Below are positions 52,139 to 59,792 of a stretch of 64,000 nt of DNA, piece after piece. The notes under the pieces were generated by a model. The model saw only the letters and a program-made list of their open reading frames with translations. It was not told the DNA's origin and did no database searches. The position numbers and the translations under genes were made by a program. Each line of letters starts with the position of its first letter. Position 1 is the stretch's first letter. The stretch is taken from positions 682,001 to 746,000 of the forward strand of contig JACRMT010000004.1 of the NCBI GenBank assembly GCA_016214855.1, in the 5' to 3' direction. The stretch comes from Nitrospirota bacterium (GTDB lineage: Bacteria; Nitrospirota; Thermodesulfovibrionia; Thermodesulfovibrionales; UBA6898).

Positions 52139-53737
52139 ATGGTACAGATGATCAGGAACTTCTTCATAGCGCTCAGGCAGATAGCAGTCGGCGACAAGAA
52201 GTATTACGCGTGGGTTTCCTTTCTGTCTTTTCTGATCCTCCTCGGTGCAAGCGCCTATATCGGCCAGATCAACAGGGGGCTGATCGTCACAGCCATGAGA
52301 GACCAGGTTTCCTGGGGATTTTATATCTCCAACTTCACATTCCTTGTGGGTGTCGCTGCAGCTGCAGTCCTTCTCGTCATTCCGGCATATCTCTATCACT
52401 TTAAACCTATCAAGGAAATTGTGCTTTTCGGCGAACTTTTGGCGATCTCTGCCATAACCATGTGTATCCTCTTCATCATGGTGGATATGGGGCAGCCACT
52501 CAGGGTTTGGCACATATTACCGGTCATAGGTGCCATGAATTTTCCGGCGTCTCTGCTTGCCTGGGACGTAGTCGTTCTCAACGGTTACCTTGCGATCAAT
52601 GTTACCATCGCCTTTTATGTCCTTTACCGGCTTTCTATCGGCAAGGATTACAAGATGTCCGTAATAGGCCCGCTGATCATTCTCTCGATCCCCTGGGCGG
52701 TCAGTATTCACACCGTTACGGCGTTTCTGTACAACGGTCTGCCCGCCAGGCCTTTCTGGAATGCCTCGATCCTGGCTCCGAGGTTTCTCGCCTCGGCTTT
52801 CTGCTCAGGACCGGCCCTGATGATCATACTCTTCCAGATCATCAGGAAACTTTCAGAAGTGGAGATAGATAACAAAGCGATCCATAAAATAGCAGAACTG
52901 ATCGCCTATGCCATGGGGATCAACCTGTTTCTCCTTGGCGCCGAGATCTTCAAGGAATTCTATTCGGGCAGCATCCATTCAGAGCCGATCAAATACCTGT
53001 ATTTCGGCCTGCATGGACATAACAAGCTTGTTCCCTGGACATGGTTTGCGACTGTCCTGAACATTTCAGCCTTTTTTCTGTTTCTCTTTCCCAAAACCAG
53101 GGAAAACTTCACAACGCTCAACATGGCCTGCGCCTTTGTGATTACAGGTGTCTATATAGAAAAGGGCATGGGCCTCATCATTCCCGGTTTTATTCCCGAC
53201 ACCCTCGGTGAGATATACGAATACACTCCAACCATGCAGGAAATGCTGATCACCATAGGGATCTGGGCATCCGGGGCCCTGCTCTATACCTTCATGCTGA
53301 AGCTGGCCATCCCGGTCTATACAGGCAAACTCCGCTTCTTCTCAAAGGCCCAGATGGTTAATGCACATGACATCATGTCTCGCCGCATGGCAGTCGTTGA
53401 GGAGAACACTCCCTTTGATGATATGGCAAAGTTACTTCTCTCCAAGCATCTTAACGATATAGCAGTAGTAGACAAGGAAGGCAGACTTATCGGCACAGTT
53501 ACCGATACAGACCTCATATCTCTGGAGGCAGGCGAAACCGCGGGGAAAACCGCAGCAGATATCATGAAAGCCCCGGAAGGCGCCATACCGGAAGATATCA
53601 GGATCCAGGAACTCGGCCAAAAGCTTGCATCTCAGCAAGCCAGCCGTCTTTTCGTGATCAATAACACAGGACAGCCTGTGGGCATGGTTTCCGGCAGTGA
53701 CATCCTGAAGACCCTGGAGCATATAAGAAAAGAGTAA
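52139..53737 (+). CDS. NrfD-type membrane subunit fused to a CBS domain pair
   Basis: A 532-residue fusion. Residues 1 to about 390 form ten membrane helices of the NrfD/HmcC/DsrP type (DMGQPLRVWHILP, GINLFLLGAEIFKEFY). After TGKLRFFSK comes a CBS pair (about 410-530): AHDIMSRRMAVVEENTPFDD, HLNDIAVVDKEGRLIGTVTD, then a second unit ending RLFVINNTGQPVGMVSGSD. CBS pairs bind adenine nucleotides and regulate attached domains, so quinone turnover here may answer to the cell's energy state. The reading frame is unbroken across the join. Confidence 0.88.
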   Translation: MVQMIRNFFIALRQIAVGDKKYYAWVSFLSFLILLGASAYIGQINRGLIVTAMRDQVSWGFYISNFTFLVGVAAAAVLLVIPAYLYHFKPIKEIVLFGELLAISAITMCILFIMVDMGQPLRVWHILPVIGAMNFPASLLAWDVVVLNGYLAINVTIAFYVLYRLSIGKDYKMSVIGPLIILSIPWAVSIHTVTAFLYNGLPARPFWNASILAPRFLASAFCSGPALMIILFQIIRKLSEVEIDNKAIHKIAELIAYAMGINLFLLGAEIFKEFYSGSIHSEPIKYLYFGLHGHNKLVPWTWFATVLNISAFFLFLFPKTRENFTTLNMACAFVITGVYIEKGMGLIIPGFIPDTLGEIYEYTPTMQEMLITIGIWASGALLYTFMLKLAIPVYTGKLRFFSKAQMVNAHDIMSRRMAVVEENTPFDDMAKLLLSKHLNDIAVVDKEGRLIGTVTDTDLISLEAGETAGKTAADIMKAPEGAIPEDIRIQELGQKLASQQASRLFVINNTGQPVGMVSGSDILKTLEHIRKE

Positions 53738-53754
53738 AGCAAAAGACAACAAAT

Positions 53755-53790
53755 AAAAAGACCTGCCGGCACTACCGGCAGGTCTTTTTT
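53755..53790 (+). terminator. intrinsic terminator after module 2
   Basis: A perfect 15-bp stem (53755-53769 with 53775-53789), 5-base loop, ending in TTTTTT. The A run on the left side makes it work on both strands. Confidence 0.92.
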
Positions 53791-53953
53791 ATGCTGGTAC
53801 TGCGGGAAATCTTGTTCCGCCAACACCATCAACCTCAGGCAGAAGATCACTGATCACGCATTCATAGAGCCAATATATCCGAACAGCCTTGTTGTGACGC
53901 AGGATGACAGAGAGCTGGCGTAAGAGGCTCCGGAGAAATGCCGCTAAAACGAA

Positions 53954-54808
53954 CTAATCCCTTGGGGTCTTCGTGATCAGGTAAAGAACTGTGGCCATAG
54001 CGGCAAAAATCAGAAGAATAAAGGCTGAGAAATTCTTCCTGAAACGCAGTTCACCGAAGGTGCTGTTTATCTTGTTTTCCACAACAGCCAGTTTGGATGA
54101 AAATTCGTTTGTCCTGTCCCTGACCAGATTTACATCAACTGAATGAAACAGGGTGCGGAATTCGGCCTGAATATTAAAGAGATTCTTCTGGTCATCGTCA
54201 ATATATACACCTTCTTTTCTGAGCTTCCGAAGACCACCTTCAAGCTCATCGAACTTCTTTTCAGTAAGGAAGAGGGCCTGCTTCATGGTCTTTGCCCTTT
54301 CATAGGAATGGCATTTAGCACACCGATGTTCGCTGATAATGTCGATATTCGCCTTCTGGATATTATGGGACCCATGACACGTAACACAGTTAGGCCCCTT
54401 GCCGGACGCTCTGAATTCCTTGCCATGATCACTGTCATAATAATTCTTCAGAATGCCGATATGACATTTGCCGCAGAAGTCAGGCACCTCGGACGGTTTC
54501 GGCTTTCCCACAAAACCCCTGTGGGGCGACATGGACATCGATGCATCTTTCGGATCACCGCCATGGCAGTTATGACAGGCTATATTGTTCTGGGCATGCC
54601 AGCTCGCCTTCCATTCCTCGGCAATGGTCAGGAACTCGGGCTTCATCTTATCGGAAGAATGGCACTCAATGCAGAAATTCTCCTCAGGCTGCTCGCCCGA
54701 CCATGTCTTGGTAAGGAATCCCTTGGCAAACTCGTCCTGGTAGCTCCCTGATGAGAGCGAAGGCAGAGAGAGCAACATTGCGAACAGAACAATAACGCTC
54801 CGCCCCAT
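53954..54808 (-). CDS. pentaheme cytochrome c with C-terminal membrane anchor
   Basis: A 284-residue protein with an N-terminal signal (about 1-20), five heme motifs (CIECH, CHNCH, CGKCH, CVTCH and CAKCH) in the first 165 residues, a coiled-coil-like helical region, and a membrane helix at the C-terminus (AFILLIFAAMATVLYLI). It is the last gene of the Rieske-cytochrome b operon and overlaps cytochrome b by one base, so it takes the place of cytochrome c1 or f. The ATG at 54808 has GGGGAGG upstream. Confidence 0.87.
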   Translation of the reverse strand: MGRSVIVLFAMLLSLPSLSSGSYQDEFAKGFLTKTWSGEQPEENFCIECHSSDKMKPEFLTIAEEWKASWHAQNNIACHNCHGGDPKDASMSMSPHRGFVGKPKPSEVPDFCGKCHIGILKNYYDSDHGKEFRASGKGPNCVTCHGSHNIQKANIDIISEHRCAKCHSYERAKTMKQALFLTEKKFDELEGGLRKLRKEGVYIDDDQKNLFNIQAEFRTLFHSVDVNLVRDRTNEFSSKLAVVENKINSTFGELRFRKNFSAFILLIFAAMATVLYLITKTPRD

Positions 54809-55908
54809 CACCGCCTCCCCCACCACATGAGAATAACCCAGGATATCATCAGGAAGATGAAGACACCGCGAAGCACGGGCCTCTTGAAAATATTCTTCTC
54901 CTTCTGAACGTCAAGAAATGGCCAGAAGATAAAAACGAATAACAATATGATCTGCAGCGATATCCCAAGGAACTTGTTCGGTATCAGTTTCAGCATCTGG
55001 TAAGGAGCAAGAAAGTACCACTCCGGCCGTATGTTTTCAGGCGTTTTGAAGGCATCTGCCGGCACTGAAGCCTCTTCAGGAAAAAAGAAGGTAGGTGCAA
55101 AAGTAATGATCGAAAACATTATGAGGAAATAACAGATAACCATCAGTACCTGCTTTTGGAAAAGGTAAGGGTAATAAGCGTGCCCTTCCGGATGGGTCTT
55201 CTTTCTGAATTCGGTCAGAGGGCGTTTCTCCTCATCAGTCTTGCCAAAAGGCGTAGAGGAAAGTCCTATCCGCCTTATAAGCGCTATGTGCACCCCCATC
55301 AATATCATAAAGAGAGGAGGAAGAACAGACACATGCACTGCAAAAAATCTGGTCAGCGTTATGCCGCTCACATAATCTCCGCCGCGCAGGAGCCTCGTAG
55401 CAAAATCTCCGAAAAATGGAAATGCCGTTGGCAGTGATGTCACCACGGTAGTTGCCCAGTAACTCAGCTGGGTCCATGGCAACAGATAGCCGCTAAGGCC
55501 AAAAAGGAACGTTATAACCATCATGATCCCGCCGCCGATCCAGGTAAGTTCCCTCGGCCTCTTATAGTTGCCCATAAGGAATATTGTGACCATATGAAGG
55601 GTCACTGCCGTTATCATAAGGTTGCTGCCGACCACATGTATCTGCCGGAAAAGCCAACCATAGGGAACCCTGGTCATGATCTCCTGGACGCTCCTGAATG
55701 CATGTTCAGAGTGGGGGATATAATAGATCATCAGGAAAATGCCGCTGATAACCTGAATAAGATATCCTGCCAACGCAACAGACCCAAGGGCATTGAAGAC
55801 ATTTATCTGCTTCGGCACTCGGTATTCAGTCAGCTGGCTTTTTAGCAGTTCATCCAGACCTATCCTTACTTCGAGCCAGTCCCTTATCTTATTTTTTGCC
55901 ATCGCCAT
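54808..55908 (-). CDS. cytochrome b of a Rieske/b complex
   Basis: A 366-residue single-chain cytochrome b. Heme-ligand pairs are His91/His105 and His192/His207; the 14-residue spacing in the second pair is the b6 type. The quinol-site motif PEWY appears in RPEWYFLAPYQ, and eight membrane helices are predicted. It oxidises quinol and moves protons. The start ATG shares its first base with the Rieske stop codon. A GTG one codon earlier is possible. Confidence 0.92.
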   Translation of the reverse strand: MAMAKNKIRDWLEVRIGLDELLKSQLTEYRVPKQINVFNALGSVALAGYLIQVISGIFLMIYYIPHSEHAFRSVQEIMTRVPYGWLFRQIHVVGSNLMITAVTLHMVTIFLMGNYKRPRELTWIGGGIMMVITFLFGLSGYLLPWTQLSYWATTVVTSLPTAFPFFGDFATRLLRGGDYVSGITLTRFFAVHVSVLPPLFMILMGVHIALIRRIGLSSTPFGKTDEEKRPLTEFRKKTHPEGHAYYPYLFQKQVLMVICYFLIMFSIITFAPTFFFPEEASVPADAFKTPENIRPEWYFLAPYQMLKLIPNKFLGISLQIILLFVFIFWPFLDVQKEKNIFKRPVLRGVFIFLMISWVILMWWGRR

Positions 55909-56318
55909 CACCCTATGATCAACTGCTCGCCCTCGACCTTGAGGGTCACTTTAGGCAAAGGCCTGGGAGGGGGTCCTGACAGCACATTCCCTTCAAGGTC
56001 ATAGGTGCCTGCATGACAGGGGCAGATCAGTCTGTTTTTATCTTTCTCGTATTCTACAAGGCATCCCAAATGGGTACAGACCTTGGACAAGGCTATAAAA
56101 CCCCTGCCGGGACGGTTGATCACGATCACCGGTTTGTCATTAAAAAGAATGATCTTTGACCCTCCGACAGGAATATCCGCCTTTACCAGGACTACCTTTT
56201 TATCCATGTCAGAACTGCCTGGAGGTGCCAAGTATCGAATGAGAGGATAGGCAAACGATGAAACTGATGCCGTGCCAAGAACTGCAAATAGAGCCTTTAG
56301 AAAACTGCGCCGCTTCAT
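55908..56318 (-). CDS. Rieske [2Fe-2S] protein
   Basis: A 136-residue Rieske subunit with a Tat-like start KRRSFLKALF and membrane anchor, and the two cluster-binding boxes CTHLGC (Cys81, His83, Cys86) and CPCHAG (Cys99, Cys101, His102). A Pro-rich loop PPPRPLP follows. It is first in the operon with cytochrome b and the pentaheme protein. Confidence 0.93.
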   Translation of the reverse strand: MKRRSFLKALFAVLGTASVSSFAYPLIRYLAPPGSSDMDKKVVLVKADIPVGGSKIILFNDKPVIVINRPGRGFIALSKVCTHLGCLVEYEKDKNRLICPCHAGTYDLEGNVLSGPPPRPLPKVTLKVEGEQLIIG

Positions 56319-56372
56319 GTTACCCCGTTTTGAGCTAAGGTTTTTTCTTTATTTTTCCCTTACTTAAGAGTG

Positions 56373-56401
56373 ATTTTACGGGATTTTATTTTTACTGTCA
56401 A
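56373..56401 (-). promoter_or_regulatory. promoter of the Rieske-cytochrome b operon
   Basis: TTGACA (56401-56396) and TAAAAT (56378-56373) on the minus strand with the ideal 17-base spacer; expected start about 48 bases before the ATG. Confidence 0.75.
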
Positions 56402-56478
56402 GAAAATTCTCAAACTTTATCGACTTATCATGCGCCATAGCCCATGCTGCCTACAGGCAATCACTTAGCCTGTTCCGG

Positions 56479-56484
56479 TATAAT
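56479..56484 (+). promoter_or_regulatory. -10 box close to the TorD start
   Basis: TATAAT ends 9 bases before the ATG at 56494. CAGGCAATC (56454-56462) precedes it by 16 bases, the same box and spacing as before the PBP1A gene. No Shine-Dalgarno is present. Confidence 0.45.
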
Positions 56485-56493
56485 GCACCTGCC

Positions 56494-57027
56494 ATGATCT
56501 TCGAAACCAATAATATCAGGAGAGCAGAGTCTTACAGGATCCTGGCGCAGCTCTTTCTCAATCCTCCGGATGTAGAGGCGCTCGAATCTGTCAGACAGGA
56601 TTTCAGCCTCGATTTGAAGGAATCGATCGAGCAGATAACAGAGGATTTTGACCTTCTTTTCTCCTTATCACAGGGCATAGTACAGCCGGTTGAGTCGCTC
56701 TTCTCAGAGAACAGTAACATCGACTATATAAACGTAAATGAATTCTACATCAGCGCAGGACTTGTCATTGATGATTCATATGAAATGGTTTCGGACCATC
56801 TTTCTGTGGAACTTCTTTTCATGAGTTACCTCATCGACAACAGCAAGACCGTACTAGAAAAGAATTTTCTTGAACAACACCTGATGAATTGGGTACCGTA
56901 TTACTGTGACCAGATCATTAAAGTTGCAAAGACAGCTTTTTATCGCGAAATAGCAGAGATCGTGAAGGATTATTTAACAGCAGAGCATGAAGAGTATCAG
57001 AATGAGGACTATGGCCCCGCTTTTTGA
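56494..57027 (+). CDS. TorD/NarJ-family molybdoenzyme chaperone
   Basis: A 177-residue all-helical protein with the family marks RAESYRILAQLFLNPPD at the start, DDSYEMVSDHLSVELLFMSYL in the middle, and FLEQHLMNWVPYYCDQI near 130. These chaperones bind the Tat signal of molybdenum enzymes and help cofactor insertion. The obvious client here is the formate dehydrogenase encoded about 5 kb away. Its C-terminal acidic tail overlaps the start region of the next gene. Confidence 0.82.
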   Translation: MIFETNNIRRAESYRILAQLFLNPPDVEALESVRQDFSLDLKESIEQITEDFDLLFSLSQGIVQPVESLFSENSNIDYINVNEFYISAGLVIDDSYEMVSDHLSVELLFMSYLIDNSKTVLEKNFLEQHLMNWVPYYCDQIIKVAKTAFYREIAEIVKDYLTAEHEEYQNEDYGPAF

Positions 57028-57238
57028 CAAGACTATCATAAAGCATTTCGCCCGGGCGGGCACCATAGGCTTTCATATGGTGATCTCTACTTTTGTGGGG
57101 TATCTTATCGGTTCGCAGTTAGACAAGTGGCTCCTTACCTCGCCCTGGTTCACGATCATTTTTCTCATCCTCGGTATCGCAGCCGGGTTCAGGGAACTTG
57201 CGCGCATCGCAAAAAAGATTTCAGATGACCATGATTAA
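57011..57238 (+). CDS. atpZ: AtpZ-like small membrane protein
   Basis: A 75-residue protein with two membrane helices in a hairpin (GTIGFHMVISTFVGYLIGSQL, first 20, and FTIIFLILGIAAGFREL). This is the AtpZ/ATP synthase protein I-like pattern. The ATG at 57011 has GAGG a few bases upstream and lies inside the end of torD. It overlaps the next gene by 11 bases. No other ATP synthase gene is in the window. Confidence 0.7.
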   Translation: MAPLFDKTIIKHFARAGTIGFHMVISTFVGYLIGSQLDKWLLTSPWFTIIFLILGIAAGFRELARIAKKISDDHD

Positions 57239-57584
57239 AAAAATCGCAAGGAATACTGCCATTATCCTTATACCTGCGGCCATAATTTCGGCGTTTTTGC
57301 CCTGGGAAGATCTGCCCTTCAGCATTCTCATAGGAGGTCTGCTTGGCATCCTGAACATACGGGCGCTTGCCTGGAGCGTTGAAGGGATCATCGGAACATC
57401 ATCGGTAAACATGAAAATGCTTTTTTTCAGCCAGTTCCGCTTTGTAATGCTTGCCCTTATTGTCGTCCTGCTGGCTTATCTCAGGCTCGTGACCATTCCC
57501 GGCATCATGGCTGGATTCTCTGTCGTATTTTCCCAGGTGCTGTTTGTGGGGATGATTCAGGCAAAAAAACCTTCTGATCCCTGA
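57228..57584 (+). CDS. atpI: AtpI-like membrane protein
   Basis: A 118-residue protein with four hydrophobic helices, in the form of ATP synthase subunit I (IAIILIP-type first helix, then LIGGLLGILNIRALAW, FRFVMLALIVVLLAYL and the last helix with FSVVFSQVLFVGM). AtpI and AtpZ assist ATP synthase assembly and ion supply; normally they precede atpB. Here they follow torD and stand apart. The start ATG overlaps atpZ. Confidence 0.65.
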   Translation, partial: TMIKKIARNTAIILIPAAIISAFLPWEDLPFSILIGGLLGILNIRALAWSVEGIIGTSSVNMKMLFFSQFRFVMLALIVVLLAYLRLVTIPGIMAGFSVVFSQVLFVGMIQAKKPSDP

Positions 57585-57694
57585 CGCGCATTAGGGAAAC
57601 CTCATTGATCATTTACTGCCTTCCCTTTTCGTTCTTTTGAAAAAGAGTTGCGCACATTCCCCGGCCCGTGTAATATCAAACAAAAAGGGAGAAG

Positions 57695-57997
57695 TTGCAG
57701 ACACAATACGATTCAATGCTGGAACAGCTGAAACAGACCGCAACAGTATTTAAAACCGAACTGAAAGCGTATCAGTTTGCCATAAGCCATGCCGGCACGC
57801 CTAAAACCGCCAAGGTCCTCCTTGCCGCGGCAATCGGATACACCTTGCTGCCGTTTGACATCATCCCAGACTTCATCCCTGTCATCGGGCATCTTGATGA
57901 TGCGCTCATCGTGCCTCTCCTGGTCATCGCAGCCCTCGGCATGATCCCTCCGGAGGTTATGCAGGAGTGCAGGATAAAGGCCAAAGAAGAAACATAA
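57695..57997 (+). CDS. DUF1232 (YkvA-like) membrane protein
   Basis: A 100-residue protein with the DUF1232 core LLPFDIIPDFIPVIGHLDDA within a hydrophobic region and a second hydrophobic helix (LIVPLLVIAALGMIPPEV). The family is widespread and of unknown role. The start is either TTG at 57695, behind AGGGAG, or ATG at 57716. Confidence 0.83.
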   Translation: MQTQYDSMLEQLKQTATVFKTELKAYQFAISHAGTPKTAKVLLAAAIGYTLLPFDIIPDFIPVIGHLDDALIVPLLVIAALGMIPPEVMQECRIKAKEET

Positions 57998-58038
57998 GAA
58001 GACAACAAACTTATTTAAGGTGAAGACGACGGGCTTGC

Positions 58039-59154
58039 TTACGGAACGTCAGGATAGGTTATCTTCAGCTCTTCGCCGCTCAAGGCATCAACAAGAAATG
58101 CCTTAAGCATTTTCTTCTCTTCTTCACTCAGACCGAGAGGCTTGAGATATTTATTTCCCTTTCCACCGCCTGCATTAAAGAACTCGATCACCTCATCGAG
58201 TGATGCAAAGACGCCGTTATGCATGTAAGGTCCCGTTCGCGACACCTCACGGACCGTGGGAGTCCTGAACGCCTTCCAGTCCTCCTTCTTCTTGGTGATC
58301 AGATAACGGCCCGGATCTTCCTTCAGACCGCGATAATTTGGATAATGGTATACCTTGGCCACAAATCTCATGGTAGCTGTTACGCGGGGATCATTTAACA
58401 GAACAGGATTTTCAGGGACATTCAGGGCATAAAATTTATCGTCTGACAAATTTGGACCATAATGGCACTCTATACATCTTCCTTTGCCCCTGAATATCTC
58501 AAATCCCTTTTTGGCTTCTTCAGAGAGTGCCTTGTCTTCCCCCTTAAGAAATGTATCGTATGGTGCATTCAGCGAAACAATTGTCCTCTCAAAGGCTGCG
58601 ATTGCCATGGCAATGCGCCCGCGCGTCGGCTCGCCGCTAAAGACCTTATTAAACGCTTCGACATATTCAGGAACAACGCGTATCTCCTCCTCCACAAAAT
58701 CGAGGTTTTGGTTCATCTCAAATGCTGACATCATGGGAAACAGGGCTTGATCTTCGAGCATCTTTACCCTTCCGTCATGAAACAGGCTCTTGTACATACC
58801 GACATTGTAGAGGGTTTGGGCATTGCGCCAATTTCTGGTCGTGGGATAACTTTGAGAGATATCCTGTCCATCAGCAAATCCCTGTTCAGGCACATGGCAG
58901 GTGGCACAGCTTGTGGTGCCGTCACCGGAAAGCCTCCTGTCGAAGAAAAGCTTCTTGCCGAGTTCTATCTTCTCTGCGGTCTGGGGGTTGTTCTTCGGAA
59001 TGGGCACTGACTTGAAGGGTTCAAGATGACCGGCAGAGGAGATAGAGGTTAAGGCTAAGGTTGAGAGCAAGACAGCCAGGAAAAAACCTCTAAAGAAGTT
59101 CCTAAACCTCAGCCTGAGCCTAAACCTCTCAGTTTGCCTGCTATCGCTTCGCAT
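58039..59154 (-). CDS. di-heme cytochrome c peroxidase/MauG family
   Basis: A 371-residue exported di-heme protein. An unusually Arg-rich n-region (RFRLRLRFRNFFRG) leads to the signal helix. The first heme motif CATCH (Cys83-His87) is followed by VPEQGFADG, and the second is CIECH (about residue 229) followed by YGPNLSDDKFY. The conserved RTPTVREVSRTGPYMHNGVFASL is present (first part RTPTVREV). It likely reduces hydrogen peroxide with electrons from cytochromes. The start overlaps the selenoprotein-like DsbA gene by 14 bases. Confidence 0.92.
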   Translation of the reverse strand: MRSDSRQTERFRLRLRFRNFFRGFFLAVLLSTLALTSISSAGHLEPFKSVPIPKNNPQTAEKIELGKKLFFDRRLSGDGTTSCATCHVPEQGFADGQDISQSYPTTRNWRNAQTLYNVGMYKSLFHDGRVKMLEDQALFPMMSAFEMNQNLDFVEEEIRVVPEYVEAFNKVFSGEPTRGRIAMAIAAFERTIVSLNAPYDTFLKGEDKALSEEAKKGFEIFRGKGRCIECHYGPNLSDDKFYALNVPENPVLLNDPRVTATMRFVAKVYHYPNYRGLKEDPGRYLITKKKEDWKAFRTPTVREVSRTGPYMHNGVFASLDEVIEFFNAGGGKGNKYLKPLGLSEEEKKMLKAFLVDALSGEELKITYPDVP

Positions 59155-59734
59155 TCTTCAGTTCCTCCTCAATGATCTGCTTCAGATACTCATACGGCCT
59201 GTTGCCGACGATCTTCCTGCCGTTGATAAAATATGTCGGCGTGCTGTACAGGTCCATGTCAAAGGCAAGCTGCTTGTCTTTCTCGATCTCTGCCGAGTGT
59301 TTCTTGCTGTCGATAGATGCAGTAAACAGCTTCATATCAAGGCCGAGTTCCCTGGCGTATCTGACAAGACTTTCACGATCAAGTTTGGGCGAGTTCTTAA
59401 GCAGCAGGTCATGCATCTCCCAGTATTTCCCCTGGTCTCCGGCAGCAAGGGAAGCCTCTGCAGCTATATGGGCATAGTCGCGATATTTGTACGGATAGTT
59501 CTTGATGACAAGCCTGACCTTGCCCTTGTATGCATCGATGATCTTCCTGACGACCGGACCGGCCGCCACGCAGTGCGGTCATTGGAAGTCGATGAATTCT
59601 ACAATTGTGACCGGAGCATCTTTGAGTCCCTTTTGGGGGGATTCCCCGACAGGGATCGTAAACCGCTTCTCTTCAGCAGAACCGACAGAAATAATCAGGA
59701 GCAGAAATACCATTACAGCTCGCAGGAGTTTCAT
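59141..59734 (-). CDS. DsbA-like thioredoxin, probable selenoprotein (UGA at the active site)
   Basis: The gene reads as 197 codons from the ATG at 59734 (GAGGTG upstream). Codon 52 is TGA, at 59581-59579, and both sides are in the same frame. Upstream are a signal peptide (about 1-20) and the first strand APVTIVEFIDFQ; downstream are PHC, then a helix with VVRKIIDAYKGKVRLVIKNYPY, and the cis-proline STPTYFINGR. The active site therefore reads FQUPHC, with selenocysteine replacing the first Cys of the DsbA-type FQCPxC. A SECIS-like hairpin follows. It lies between the formate dehydrogenase operon and an overlapping di-heme peroxidase gene. A point nonsense mutation is the alternative. Confidence 0.85.
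59549..59581 (-). promoter_or_regulatory. bacterial SECIS-like hairpin after the UGA codon
   Basis: On the minus strand the UGA (59581-59579) is followed by 11 bases, then GGCGGCC (59567-59561), a GGUCC loop and GGUCGUC (59555-59549). The stem has 7 pairs, two of them G-U. The loop carries the G-U dinucleotide needed by SelB and begins 18 bases after UGA, within the range known for bacterial SECIS elements such as fdhF. Confidence 0.7.
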
Positions 59735-59792
59735 ATGTCACCTCGGCAGGTGCGGCCCGAACGGGAACGATCCGTTCAGGCCGCATATCCGG

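Noticed and set aside
59549-59581. Reading the TGA in the DsbA-like gene as a simple nonsense mutation making a pseudogene
   Set aside because: The stop is exactly at the active-site cysteine, all else is intact, and a SECIS-like hairpin follows; a random nonsense mutation would rarely fit all three. It remains the main alternative.
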